Assembly (NCBI RefSeq): GCF_037154015.1
Contig: NZ_JBANRL010000001.1
Span: 1,488,001-1,552,000, forward strand
Length of the DNA stretch: 64,000 bases
Reading direction: 5' to 3'
Source of the DNA: Altererythrobacter aquiaggeris
GTDB lineage: Bacteria > Pseudomonadota > Alphaproteobacteria > Sphingomonadales > Sphingomonadaceae
Positions 31,244 to 39,867 of the stretch are shown piece after piece (the stretch's first letter is position 1; each line of letters starts with the position of its first letter). The notes under the pieces were generated by a model that was given only the letters and a program-made list of their open reading frames with translations, did no database searches and was not told the DNA's origin. Made by a program: the position numbers and the translations under genes.

Positions 31244-32299
31244 ATGACCGAGACGATCCTGGAACCCGAACTGGCCATTATCGATCCGCATCATCATTTG
31301 TGGGATTTGCGGCCCATGCTGCCCGCATTCCCCGAACCGCGTCATCCGTTCATCGAAACCATCGTTGGCGCACCCTATTACGGGTTTGACGCATTGCAGG
31401 CCGACACGCGCGGCGGGCTGGAAGGCGGCCACAATATAATCGCCACCGTATTCATGGAGTGCGGCGCATTTTACGATGCTTCGGCGGAAACAGCATTCAA
31501 GCCGGTTGGCGAGGTTGAATATGTCAACGGCGTCGCGGCGCAGGGCGCCAGCGGACTTTACGGTAACTATCGCCCCTGCGCGGGCATCGTGGGCCACGCG
31601 GATCTGACGCTGGGCGACAAGGCAAAGCCCGTGCTGGAGGAACTGGAAGCCGCCGGCAACGGCCGCTTCAAGGGTATCCGACACAGTGCCGCATGGGACG
31701 CCGATCCGGCAACTCTGGGCCCGCCGTTCAGCGCGCCCGAAGGGCTTTATCTGGATGCGAAATTCCGCGAGGGATTTGCGCTGCTGGGTGAAATGGGGCT
31801 GACGTTCGATGCTTGGCTGCTGGAGCCCCAGCTGGGTGACATAATCGATCTGGCGCGCGCGTTTCCCGACCAGCCCATCATGCTCGACCATTGCGGCGGA
31901 CCGCTCAACATTGCCGGATATCACGGTAAACTCGCTGAAAATTTCGATCGTTGGCGCGGTTCGATCAGGACGCTTGCCCAATGCCCCAATGTCAGTGTGA
32001 AACTGGGCGGTCTCGCCATGGCCTTTGCCGGTATGCCCGACAAAGGTCCCGCTGCCGCAACAGGTTCCGAAGTGCTGGCGGCCATGTGGCGGCCCTATGT
32101 TGAAACCTGCATCGATGCGTTCGGCACCGGACGCGCGATGTTTGAAAGCAATTATCCGGTCGATCGCTGGGGCGCGACGTATGATGTTCTGTGGAACGCC
32201 TTCAAACGTCTGTCGTCCGGCGCTTCGGATGATGACAAGGCGGCGTTGTTTGCGGGCAATGCAGCGCGGTTTTACGGCATCGAGGATTTGCCGGGCTGA
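31244..32299 (+). CDS. Amidohydrolase family protein (amidohydrolase_2, TIM-barrel metal hydrolase)
   Basis: 351 residues with the amidohydrolase_2 pattern: the N-terminal metal motif IDPHHHLWDL (H16-H18), a hydrophobic barrel strand FKGIRHSAAWD, then MLDHCGGP and a C-terminal FESNYPVDRWGATY with the conserved Asp. Such enzymes hydrolyse or decarboxylate lactones and aromatic or sugar acids; the substrate here is not known. A perfect palindromic operator lies just upstream, so expression is probably inducible. The following gene is 75 bases downstream and may be co-transcribed, suggesting a small catabolic unit. Confidence 0.85.
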   Translation: MTETILEPELAIIDPHHHLWDLRPMLPAFPEPRHPFIETIVGAPYYGFDALQADTRGGLEGGHNIIATVFMECGAFYDASAETAFKPVGEVEYVNGVAAQGASGLYGNYRPCAGIVGHADLTLGDKAKPVLEELEAAGNGRFKGIRHSAAWDADPATLGPPFSAPEGLYLDAKFREGFALLGEMGLTFDAWLLEPQLGDIIDLARAFPDQPIMLDHCGGPLNIAGYHGKLAENFDRWRGSIRTLAQCPNVSVKLGGLAMAFAGMPDKGPAAATGSEVLAAMWRPYVETCIDAFGTGRAMFESNYPVDRWGATYDVLWNAFKRLSSGASDDDKAALFAGNAARFYGIEDLPG

Positions 32300-32374
32300 C
32301 GGCGCTATCGACAAGCCGTGACCGCCGCTTTAGGGCGCGTTTAACTGAACGATTAAATCCATCCGGAGCCGCCT

Positions 32375-33340
32375 ATGTCCCTGCCTGCCCCATTCGACCG
32401 TTTGCGCATCCCCGTCATCGGTTCACCGCTGTTTATCGTCAGCGGGCCCGAACTGGTTATCGCGCAGTGCAAGGCAGGTATCATCGGCAGTTTCCCCGCG
32501 CTCAACGCACGGCCTTCGGGCGTGCTTGACGAATGGCTCAATCGGATCACCGAAGAACTTGCCGCGCATGACCGTGACAATCCTGATCGCCCTTCGGCGC
32601 CGTTCGCAGTCAACCAGATCGTCCACCGCAGCAACAACCGGCTCGGCGAAGACATGGAAGTCTGCGCCAGATGGAAGGTGCCGATGGTTATCACATCGCT
32701 TGGCGCGCGCGAAGAAATCTTCAAAGCCGTCAGTGATTGGGGCGGCATCACTTTGCACGATGTGATCAACGACCGTTTCGCGCGCAAGGCGATCGAAAAG
32801 GGCGCAACCGGGCTGATCCCTGTTGCAGCGGGTGCTGGCGGCCACGCGGGTACGCTGTCGCCATTTGCACTGATGCAGGAAATTCGCAGCTGGTTTGATG
32901 GGCTGGTCGCCTTGTCGGGCTCGATCTCGCATGGCCGATCGGTGCTCGCGGCTCAGGCGATGGGCGCGGACTTCGGCTATATCGGGTCGCCCTGGATCGC
33001 AACCAGGGAAGCCAATGCCGATCAGGCGTATAAGGACAGCATCGTTGAAAGCCGGGCGAGCGATATTGTCTATTCCAACCTGTTTACCGGCGTTCACGGC
33101 AACTATCTGCGCTCGTCCATCGAAGCGGCTGGCCTCGACCCGGACAATCTGCCCGAAAGCGACCCGAGCCAGATGAACTTCGGGTCCGGAGGGAACAGCG
33201 AGGCCAAGGCATGGAAAGACATCTGGGGATCAGGCCAGGGTGTGGGCATGGTCGATTCAATCGATAGCGTGGCTGACCGTGTGGATCGGCTGGAGCGGGA
33301 ATATAACGAAGCAAGACAGGAACTTGCGCGAAAATCCTGA
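32375..33340 (+). CDS. Nitronate monooxygenase / 2-nitropropane dioxygenase-like flavoprotein
   Basis: 321-residue FMN TIM barrel. PVIGSPLFIVSGPELVIAQ forms the first strand, IGSFPALNARP follows, and PVAAGAGGHAGTLSPF contains the His that acts as base in nitronate monooxygenases. GADFGYIGSPWIATREA then binds FMN phosphate. Many relatives are annotated from this domain but act on other substrates or as enoyl reductases, so the reaction is uncertain. It follows the amidohydrolase gene on the same strand. Confidence 0.88.
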   Translation: MSLPAPFDRLRIPVIGSPLFIVSGPELVIAQCKAGIIGSFPALNARPSGVLDEWLNRITEELAAHDRDNPDRPSAPFAVNQIVHRSNNRLGEDMEVCARWKVPMVITSLGAREEIFKAVSDWGGITLHDVINDRFARKAIEKGATGLIPVAAGAGGHAGTLSPFALMQEIRSWFDGLVALSGSISHGRSVLAAQAMGADFGYIGSPWIATREANADQAYKDSIVESRASDIVYSNLFTGVHGNYLRSSIEAAGLDPDNLPESDPSQMNFGSGGNSEAKAWKDIWGSGQGVGMVDSIDSVADRVDRLEREYNEARQELARKS

Positions 33341-33343
33341 ACC

Positions 33344-33865
33344 TTAGTCAGACGGACTCGATATGTCGGTCGCCGACCAGAGTTTCTCCGCCATATCATC
33401 GAGCTGTGCAAAATCACGCCCGGCTCGCAGCGGATCTTTGCGGTTCCGTACGATGGGATAAGGCTGCGCCAACAGCAATTGCAGCCGCAGCGCGCGTTGC
33501 AAAAGGGCCAGCTGCTGGCGAGCATCGCAGGCCGCTTGCGCCGGTTCGCGGCGCCTGGTTGCCAGCCAACGGAGTTCGACTTGCGAGACCCGCTCGGCGA
33601 CCATCACGGAATATTGCCGGTGCGGACCCCGGTGGAGCGGGAGACGCGACCTTGCCGCAGCCATTTCATTTGCCGGCAGCAGCATCCCGTTTTCGCGAAA
33701 ATCATCGAGGCGAACCGGGCAAACGCCTATCGCGCCAAACATCGCACCGAACATTTTGCGGCTCACCAATTGCCGCGGTAAAAGGTGGTGGCGTTGCAGT
33801 TCGGGATCGTGACCGGGCAACCCTGCCCGATTGACTTGGCGGAATGGAAGCCTGGTCCGCGCCAC
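33344..33865 (-). CDS. AHH (HNH/Endo VII superfamily) domain protein, putative nuclease
   Basis: About 173 residues. The segment FRQVNRAGLPGHDPELQRHH contains the paired His (H26, H27) after which the AHH family is named, and HHLLPRQLVSRKMFG continues it. DDFRENGMLLPANE and LPLHRGPHRQY give further conserved His residues expected for a metal-dependent nuclease fold. The C-terminal part is helical and basic. The start is unclear: a GTG at 33865 has a purine-rich site upstream, while a longer frame to 33952 would overlap the previous gene by 44 bases. AHH domains are known from bacterial toxins, but this looks like a stand-alone chromosomal protein common in sphingomonads. Family call is by eye. 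Confidence 0.65.
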   Translation of the reverse strand: MARTRLPFRQVNRAGLPGHDPELQRHHLLPRQLVSRKMFGAMFGAIGVCPVRLDDFRENGMLLPANEMAAARSRLPLHRGPHRQYSVMVAERVSQVELRWLATRRREPAQAACDARQQLALLQRALRLQLLLAQPYPIVRNRKDPLRAGRDFAQLDDMAEKLWSATDISSPSD

Positions 33866-33908
33866 GCCGCCGCCTTCCGAACGCGCGCCGGAAATCACGG
33901 ATTTGGTC

Positions 33909-34766
33909 TCAATCCCTGGCAAGCGTGAAATAACGCTGATTAGCCGACACATCCAGGCGCAGTCTCTCGCCGCTCATACCTTCGAACTTCAACGGCTCGT
34001 GAATCGGGCCCTCTTCGATCAGAGAATCGATCAATCGCGATGCGACTTTGGTGGCCGAAATCCGGTCAGCCGCGATTTCGGGTGCGATTCGTAACTCCCG
34101 ATCGAGAAAAAAGCTCAGCCCTTCACTTTGCAACGCGCCGTCTAACGCCGGGCGGAGCGAAACCAGGCCAAGCGAGGGGAACGGCCCACCCTTCATCCAC
34201 TCATTGACGATGGTCTGAAAATACTTGCGGCCCATCCAACTGCGCGCCGGGCGCCAACATATGCCCACGCAGCCCTCGATCTCGCTCAACTGCGCCGCGA
34301 GATCGAGCAATGCGCGGACCACCGGCAAGGTGTTTTCTGTCCCGGCAAGATGCGGACCAGCGGTGATTGGCAAGGCAGCCAGACTGGAAGTTGGCCATGT
34401 CTGATCCATCTGAAACAGATTTTCGCCGCGCGAGACCGGCAATGCATCCGCCGGGCGCAGGCCCGTAATGTCGAAAGTCATCCCCCCGTGCAAAATTTCC
34501 AGCCAACCCTGCCTGGCGCCTGCACTTTCGTTGGCAGCGTCATTGGGATTGTTGTGGGCATTTTCGTGGAGATTGTCATTGGACCGGGGATCATGGCTGA
34601 CCGACAATCGGCCAGTCGATGCGACATCCGCCATTGCGGCCATATCGGGCACCGACACAGCGTCGCAAAGGAGTGCCAGATTGTACCCGTCGTCTGCTGA
34701 GCCATGATTGACGATACGATGTTTTCTCTTCCGAGCCTGAAATGTCAGTATTTTTACTGACGTCAA
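33909..34766 (-). CDS. Conserved-looking protein of unknown function
   Basis: Frame of up to 285 residues. No domain recognised. The C-terminal two thirds looks like a real globular protein with mixed helix and strand (WLEILHGGMTFDITGLRPA, EIEGCVGICWRPARSWMG, RLIDSLIEEGPIHEPLKF). The start is doubtful: the far upstream codon at 34766 is TTG, lacks a ribosome-binding site and overlaps an 18-base palindrome, so the true start is probably an internal GTG or ATG between about 34640 and 34660. It is followed closely by the AHH gene on the same strand, possibly as an operon. Confidence 0.6.
   Translation of the reverse strand: MTSVKILTFQARKRKHRIVNHGSADDGYNLALLCDAVSVPDMAAMADVASTGRLSVSHDPRSNDNLHENAHNNPNDAANESAGARQGWLEILHGGMTFDITGLRPADALPVSRGENLFQMDQTWPTSSLAALPITAGPHLAGTENTLPVVRALLDLAAQLSEIEGCVGICWRPARSWMGRKYFQTIVNEWMKGGPFPSLGLVSLRPALDGALQSEGLSFFLDRELRIAPEIAADRISATKVASRLIDSLIEEGPIHEPLKFEGMSGERLRLDVSANQRYFTLARD
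34744..34761. promoter_or_regulatory. Perfect 18-base palindrome upstream of the unknown gene
   Basis: GTCAGTATTTTTACTGAC: 7-base arms around TTTT. On the minus strand a TTGACG at 34766-34761 adjoins it and could be a -35 element, which would place the palindrome in the promoter spacer as an operator. It has no T tract suited to a terminator. Confidence 0.45.
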
Positions 34767-34845
34767 ATTGGATACTAGTCGAGTCCATTACTGGTAATCA
34801 GGTCTGAAATGGATGCAACAAAATCAGTCACCCGTCGGCCACCAG

Positions 34846-35334
34846 TCAAAACACACCAAGTTTAAGTCCTTGCGAAAGCACAGCACCCAGCTCTTCGCAC
34901 AGCACTTTTGCAGCCGCGGGTAATTTCTTGGGTGCCAGTATTGCAGACCCTGTCTGAGCGTTGAAATTGATGATCAGGGGATCAGCCACCCGCCTCAGCC
35001 GCCAGCCGGTGGCAATCCGGTCAATCTGCCTTTGCGCCCCTTCTCCATCGGAACCGGCGGCTATCGCGGTTGCGTAAGGCCTCCCCTCGATCTGCCCGAG
35101 AAGCGGATAATAATTCCGATCGAACATCTCTTTCATTTCTCCGCTCATCGCCGCGAGGTTTTCGGGGCAGATAAATAGATAGCCCCCCGCGGCAAGCAAA
35201 TCGCCGGAATCCACGTCCGATGCCCGTAACATTATCGCGTCGCCGGCCGCTGAGCTGGCTGCAGCACGCGCCATGGCCTTGCTCGCCCCGGTTCGGCTGT
35301 GCCAGATAATCAGGAGCTTGCGGGGTCTTTCCAT
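34846..35334 (-). CDS. Flavodoxin-fold NAD(P)H-dependent oxidoreductase-like protein
   Basis: 162 residues. The N terminus KLLIIWHSRTGASKAMARAA has the phosphate-binding loop of flavodoxin-fold reductases, and GGYLFICPENLAAMSGEMKE resembles the second flavin loop of NADPH-dependent FMN reductases. A conserved hydrophobic core follows. The ATG at 35334 starts the family fold correctly; an upstream frame to 35376 is not needed. Divergent from recJ across about 80 bases. Partner and substrate unknown. Confidence 0.8.
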   Translation of the reverse strand: MERPRKLLIIWHSRTGASKAMARAAASSAAGDAIMLRASDVDSGDLLAAGGYLFICPENLAAMSGEMKEMFDRNYYPLLGQIEGRPYATAIAAGSDGEGAQRQIDRIATGWRLRRVADPLIINFNAQTGSAILAPKKLPAAAKVLCEELGAVLSQGLKLGVF

Positions 35335-35415
35335 AAGACTGAACATCGCCGTCAGCTGTCGATTGTCAACTTGCATGCACTATGCGCGCGCAGTCCGCTG
35401 CGATAGAATGAATAA

Positions 35416-37203
35416 ATGGAAACCCATCCGGCACACACCGTTCTAGGCGTCACGAGGTCCATCAGCGGCAAGGCCTGGGTATGGCGCGGCGGCAATATGT
35501 CGATGGGCGGTGATGCGGGAGGAACGGCTGACGATATCGAAGCCCAGCTGCTGATATCCCGCGGGGTAGCGCGCGAAGATCTGGACCGACATCGGAATCC
35601 GTCGTTACGCGAATTTCTGCCCGACCCGTCGCAGTTCCAGGATATGGAAGCAGCCGCCGAGCGGATTGCACAGGCCATATTGGGTCAGGAAAAAGTCACG
35701 GTTTACGGTGACTATGATGTCGATGGAGCAACCAGCGCGGCCTTGCTCGTCCGGCTGCTGGCTATGCTCGGGCTGGAGGCAGAATTTTACATTCCCGACC
35801 GCCTGCTCGAAGGATACGGACCATCCGGCGAAGCGCTGGTCAAGCTTGGCAAACAGGGGTCGAGCCTGATTGTCACGGTCGATTGCGGCGCGATGGCGCA
35901 TGATGCATTGGCGCAGGCTTACGATGCCGGCATCGATGTGATCGTGGTGGACCATCACAAATGTTCGGCCGAATTGCCCCGCGCCGCTGCACTGGTAAAT
36001 CCGAACCGGCTGGACGAAAATGATATCGCCGCATCGCATGGCCATCTGGCCGCTGTCGGGGTGGCATTTCTGCTTGCGATAGCCCTTACACGCACGCTTC
36101 GGCAGCGCGGTTTTTTCGCAGACAGAAACGAACCGGACCTGTTTTCTCTGCTGGACCTTGTCGCGCTCGGGACTGTTGCCGATGTTGCGGCACTCCACGG
36201 CCTGAACAGGGCGATGGTCGCGCAAGGGTTGAAGGTGATGGCGCGGCGCGAAAACGTCGGGTTGGCTGCCTTGATTGATGCAAGCAGACTCAACCGCGCT
36301 CCCGTTTGCAGCGATCTGGGTTTTGCGCTTGGACCGCGGATAAACGCCGGCGGGAGGGTTGGGGAATCGACTCTGGGTGTGCGCTTGCTCATTACTTCGG
36401 ACCCGGACGAGGCGCGTGACATTGCCGGCCAGCTTTCAAGCCTCAACGAAGATCGGCGCGCAATCGAGGCACTGGTCCAGCGCGAGGCAGAAGATATGCT
36501 GCCTGCGCAGCACAACCGCGCAGTTTCGATTCTGGCAGGCCGCGGCTGGCATCCTGGTGTCATCGGAATTGTCGCGGGACGGATAAAGGAAAAGACGGGC
36601 AAGCCAGCAATCGTGATCGCACTGGATAGCGTTACGGGCATTGGCAAGGGGTCTGGCCGCTCGATTTCGGGCGTGGATCTGGGCGCGGCGATTATCACCG
36701 CCCGGGAGAAGGGTTTGCTGGTCGCAGGCGGCGGTCACGCCATGGCAGCTGGCCTTACAATAAACGGCGATACATTTGATGAATTTGCCGACTGGATCGA
36801 CGACAATCTTGGAGTAGCGGTCGCACGTGCTTCGGAAAAGCAAACCATGCAGCTTGATCTGTCGCTCACACCGCGGGGTCTGGCACCGCTGCTTGTGGAG
36901 CGTTTGGAGAGTGCCGGCCCTTACGGTGTCGGTTGGCCCGGCCCGCGGATAGCAGTGGGACCAGTGCATTTGATCAAGGCAGATATTGTCGGGACGGACC
37001 ATGTGCGGTTGATCGCTGGCGGCGATGACGGGGCGTCTTTCAAAGCGATCGCATTCCGTGCGGCCGAAACCGAAATGGGACAAGCACTTCTACATGGCTC
37101 AAAAGGCCGGAAATTGTGGCTGGCAGGGCGCGCAAAGATTGATGATTGGGGCAGCCAGCCGCAGGCAGAACTGCACCTTGAAGACGCTGCTTGGGCCGAT
37201 TGA
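35416..37203 (+). CDS. recJ: Single-stranded-DNA-specific exonuclease RecJ
   Basis: 5'-3' ssDNA exonuclease in recombination and mismatch repair. 595 residues. DHH domain: VYGDYDVDGATSAALL at about residues 96-111, VTVDCGA, and VVDHHKCSAELP at about 177-188. A linker follows with GPRINAGGRVGES. The DHHA1 domain has SGRSISGVDLGAAI and GGGHAMAAGLTI, and a C-terminal OB-like region ends the protein. The ATG at 35416 gives the usual N terminus. Divergent from the flavodoxin-fold gene and followed by tRNA-Glu. Confidence 0.96.
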   Translation: METHPAHTVLGVTRSISGKAWVWRGGNMSMGGDAGGTADDIEAQLLISRGVAREDLDRHRNPSLREFLPDPSQFQDMEAAAERIAQAILGQEKVTVYGDYDVDGATSAALLVRLLAMLGLEAEFYIPDRLLEGYGPSGEALVKLGKQGSSLIVTVDCGAMAHDALAQAYDAGIDVIVVDHHKCSAELPRAAALVNPNRLDENDIAASHGHLAAVGVAFLLAIALTRTLRQRGFFADRNEPDLFSLLDLVALGTVADVAALHGLNRAMVAQGLKVMARRENVGLAALIDASRLNRAPVCSDLGFALGPRINAGGRVGESTLGVRLLITSDPDEARDIAGQLSSLNEDRRAIEALVQREAEDMLPAQHNRAVSILAGRGWHPGVIGIVAGRIKEKTGKPAIVIALDSVTGIGKGSGRSISGVDLGAAIITAREKGLLVAGGGHAMAAGLTINGDTFDEFADWIDDNLGVAVARASEKQTMQLDLSLTPRGLAPLLVERLESAGPYGVGWPGPRIAVGPVHLIKADIVGTDHVRLIAGGDDGASFKAIAFRAAETEMGQALLHGSKGRKLWLAGRAKIDDWGSQPQAELHLEDAAWAD

Positions 37204-37224
37204 AAAATTCCCTCAAAGCAGGGC

Positions 37225-37253
37225 TTGACCCAGCGCCATACCAGCCGTAGATG
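37225..37253 (+). promoter_or_regulatory. Sigma-70-type promoter of tRNA-Glu
   Basis: TTGACC, a 17-base spacer and TAGATG lie 20-48 bases upstream of the tRNA. Both hexamers match the consensus at most positions and the spacing is ideal. Confidence 0.65.
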
Positions 37254-37272
37254 CGCGGCCTGCCATCGGTAT

Positions 37273-37347
37273 GGCCCCTTCGTCTAGCGGTTAGGACGCG
37301 GCCCTTTCACGGCTGAAACACGGGTTCGATTCCCGTAGGGGTCACCA
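37273..37347 (+). tRNA. tRNA-Glu (anticodon UUC)
   Basis: 75 bases including an encoded CCA. The acceptor stem GGCCCCT pairs with AGGGGTC (one G-T). The anticodon arm CGGCC-CTTTCAC-GGCTG gives anticodon TTC. The T arm contains GGTTCGATTCC. All four stems form. It lies between recJ and phoR with its own promoter. Confidence 0.97.
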
Positions 37348-37523
37348 CGGCCATATCGGCAAATCGCCAATGGTCCCGGTCCAGACATTCCACCAAACCC
37401 AGCGCGGCTCGCTCAGAACTGGCAGGTCGCTGTCCTGCCTGAACGCCATGGCGGTGACAAAATGCCGGCTTTATCGGTTTGCAGACTGGCGAAGGCTGGT
37501 CAGCATGGCTAAGGGCGGTTTCG

Positions 37524-38708
37524 ATGATGAAATCCAGACCGTTTCCTTGGCCCGGGTTTGCCCTGGCGGTTCTGGGCGGCCTTGCCATGCTGGTGTCGGG
37601 CGTCAACATCATTCTGGTCGCTGCAATATTGATTGTCTGGACGGGGTCCCTGTGGCTGCCGTCGCCGACACCGGAAATACAGCCAACCAGCACGGCAAAA
37701 CAGGCTATCAGCCAGGCCGGCATTTCCGAATTGATCGAACCTTTCATGACTCCCCTGCTTATCCTCGAGCGGGGCAGAATTGCTGTCGCCAACCGTGCTG
37801 CCCGAGAATTACTGGGCGCGCATATTTCCGGCCAAGATGCCCGCGTGGCATTTCGCCACCCTGATGCCATCGCGATCATCGACGGGGATGATGATATCGC
37901 GATAACCGTCTCCGGAATCACAGGTCCCGGAACCGTCTGGGAAATGTCCCGCAGACGCATCAACCGGCAATATGCGATTATCGAAATGGCTGACCGGACG
38001 AGCGAGGCCGATATTAGCCGGGTGCACACCGATTTTGTTGCCAATGCCAGCCATGAACTTCGCACACCGCTCGCATCCATAATCGGGTATGTGGAAACGT
38101 TGCTGGACGAAGATGATCCGGTCGAACCGGCAACAGCAAAAAAGTTTCATACCACTGTCCTGCGCGAGGCGAAGCGGTTGCAATCACTTGTATCCGACCT
38201 GATGTCGCTATCGCGGGTGGAGGCGGAAAAACGGGATCGGCCGAATGACCAGGTCGAACTTGGCGCTTTGGTGCGGCAGGCGTCACTTGATGCGATCGGG
38301 CCCGACCGGTCGGAGCGTCTCGTGTTTGTTCTGCCCGACGAAGCGGCATTGATTGATGGTGACCGGCGCCAGCTGGAACAACTGGTCCGCAATCTGGTCG
38401 ATAATGCCGACAAATATGGTGCACCTGATAAGCCGGTTACTCTGTCGATCATTTGTGATGACCAGAAAGCTGTCCTGATCGTGACCGATGAAGGCGAAGG
38501 TATCGACTCGCGCCATATACCCCACCTGACCCGGCGTTTTTACAGGACCGATCCAGGCCGCAGCAGAGCAGCCGGCGGAACAGGCCTGGGACTGGCCATC
38601 GTAAAGCATATTGTGGAACGACACCGCGGAAGCCTCGACATCATAAGCGAGAGAGGTAAGGGCACCAGCGTAACCGTACAATTTCCCAAGTCGAAAGGCT
38701 CAAAGTAG
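37524..38708 (+). CDS. phoR: Phosphate-regulon sensor histidine kinase PhoR
   Basis: Membrane sensor kinase that phosphorylates PhoB under phosphate limitation. 394 residues: two N-terminal transmembrane helices (about 10-45), a PAS-like region (about 70-150), a HisKA domain with the phosphoacceptor His177 in NASHELRTPLASIIGYV, and a HATPase domain with NLVDNADKYG, DEGEGIDSRHIPHLTRRFYR and GGTGLGLAIVKHIVERH. The ATG at 37524 (a second ATG follows) fits a ribosome-binding site AAGGGCGG. It heads the phoR-pst-phoU-phoB locus, and phoB closes it. Confidence 0.94.
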   Translation: MMKSRPFPWPGFALAVLGGLAMLVSGVNIILVAAILIVWTGSLWLPSPTPEIQPTSTAKQAISQAGISELIEPFMTPLLILERGRIAVANRAARELLGAHISGQDARVAFRHPDAIAIIDGDDDIAITVSGITGPGTVWEMSRRRINRQYAIIEMADRTSEADISRVHTDFVANASHELRTPLASIIGYVETLLDEDDPVEPATAKKFHTTVLREAKRLQSLVSDLMSLSRVEAEKRDRPNDQVELGALVRQASLDAIGPDRSERLVFVLPDEAALIDGDRRQLEQLVRNLVDNADKYGAPDKPVTLSIICDDQKAVLIVTDEGEGIDSRHIPHLTRRFYRTDPGRSRAAGGTGLGLAIVKHIVERHRGSLDIISERGKGTSVTVQFPKSKGSK

Positions 38709-38711
38709 CGC

Positions 38712-38729
38712 GTGTCATGAAGCTGTCAC
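38712..38729 (+). promoter_or_regulatory. Pho box upstream of pstS
   Basis: Two direct heptamers GTGTCAT and CTGTCAC spaced by 4 bases match the PhoB consensus (CTGTCAT-N4-CTGTCAY) at nearly every position. The site lies 77-94 bases upstream of the pstS ATG and is the expected binding site of PhoB, encoded at the end of this same locus. Confidence 0.88.
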
Positions 38730-38761
38730 ATTACTCCAACAACGGGCGACGAGACAGTTGC

Positions 38762-38778
38762 AGTGACGCGGCGTCACT
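38762..38778. promoter_or_regulatory. Perfect palindrome in the pstS 5' region
   Basis: AGTGACGCGGCGTCACT: 8-base arms around one G. It lies between the Pho box and pstS and ends 27 bases before the ATG, so it falls in or near the 5' untranslated region. It could be an operator or a stable short hairpin. Confidence 0.5.
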
Positions 38779-38805
38779 CTATTTGGGCTATCACAGGATT
38801 ACATC

Positions 38806-39852
38806 ATGAAAACCACAAAAATGCTCGCGTTGTCTGCGCTCGCAGCAACCACCATGCTCGCCGCTTGCGGGCAGGACAGTGAAGGCGGTTCGCGCGACGG
38901 TGTTCGCGCAGTCGGCTCATCAACAGTTTATCCGTTTGCCAAAGCGGTGGCCGAATCGCTCGCGCGATCAAACCCGGGTATCAACTCGCCGATTATCGAA
39001 TCGACAGGCACCGGCGGCGGTATGAAACTGTTCTGCGCGGGTGTCGGACCTCAAACGCCAGATATGGCCAATGCTTCGCGCCGCATGAAAGCTTCCGAAT
39101 TCGCCGATTGTCAGGCCAATGGCGTCAAGGACATCATCGAATTGCAAGTCGGGCTCGACGGTATCGCATTTGCTTCGGCCAAGGGCGGCCAGACATTCAA
39201 CCTGACGCCGAAAATCGTTTATGAAGCACTGGCGGCAGCGCCGTACGGCAAGGAACAGACCGCCAAGACATGGGCCGATGTGGACCCTTCGCTGCCAGCC
39301 GATCCAATTCTGGTTTACGGACCGCCGTCAACTTCCGGAACGCGTGATGCGCTTAAGGAACTCGTCCTCGAAGCGGGTTGCCAGTCCAATCCTGACATGA
39401 AGGCGTTGAAGGACAGCGACGAAGACAAATACGACCAGATCTGCACCGAAGTCCGTTCGGACGGCGCATATGTCGATCAGGGCGAACAGGACAATCTGAT
39501 AGTTCAGAAGATTGAAAACAACGCCAAAGCAGTTGGCGTTTTCGGTTATTCCTACCTTGAAGAAAATGCCGACAAGGTGAACGGGCTGCCGATGAACGGT
39601 GTCGCGCCGACCTATGAAAACATCTCGACCTTTGCCTATCCCGGTGCGCGACCACTGTTTGTTTACGTCAAGAAAGCGCATCTCGATGCTATTCCGGGCC
39701 TGCGCGAATTTGTCGCGGAATGGACCAAGTCGTGGGCAAAAGGTGGCCCGCTTGCCAAAATCGGTCTGGTCACTTCGCCTGACGATGTGATGGCTGCCAA
39801 TATGAAAGCGGCTACCGAATTCACATCGCTTTCTGCCGATCAACTCAAGTAA
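38806..39852 (+). CDS. pstS: Phosphate ABC transporter substrate-binding lipoprotein PstS
   Basis: 348-residue periplasmic phosphate-binding protein. The N terminus has a lipobox LAAC with Cys21, so it is anchored rather than freely soluble. The phosphate-binding loop pattern VGSSTVYPFAKAVAE and IESTGTGGGMKLFC is typical of the alphaproteobacterial PstS group; VYGPPSTSGTRDALKE gives the other loop. A Pho box and a palindrome lie upstream. In some alphaproteobacteria pstS is encoded away from pstCAB; here it is the first transport gene of the locus. Confidence 0.95.
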   Translation: MKTTKMLALSALAATTMLAACGQDSEGGSRDGVRAVGSSTVYPFAKAVAESLARSNPGINSPIIESTGTGGGMKLFCAGVGPQTPDMANASRRMKASEFADCQANGVKDIIELQVGLDGIAFASAKGGQTFNLTPKIVYEALAAAPYGKEQTAKTWADVDPSLPADPILVYGPPSTSGTRDALKELVLEAGCQSNPDMKALKDSDEDKYDQICTEVRSDGAYVDQGEQDNLIVQKIENNAKAVGVFGYSYLEENADKVNGLPMNGVAPTYENISTFAYPGARPLFVYVKKAHLDAIPGLREFVAEWTKSWAKGGPLAKIGLVTSPDDVMAANMKAATEFTSLSADQLK

Positions 39853-39867
39853 AAGCGGCACCCGCAC

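Noticed and set aside
37398-37420. Short hairpin after tRNA-Glu as its terminator
   Set aside because: The possible GGCAGG/CCTGCC pairing in this gap has no T run and lies far from the tRNA end; not supported.
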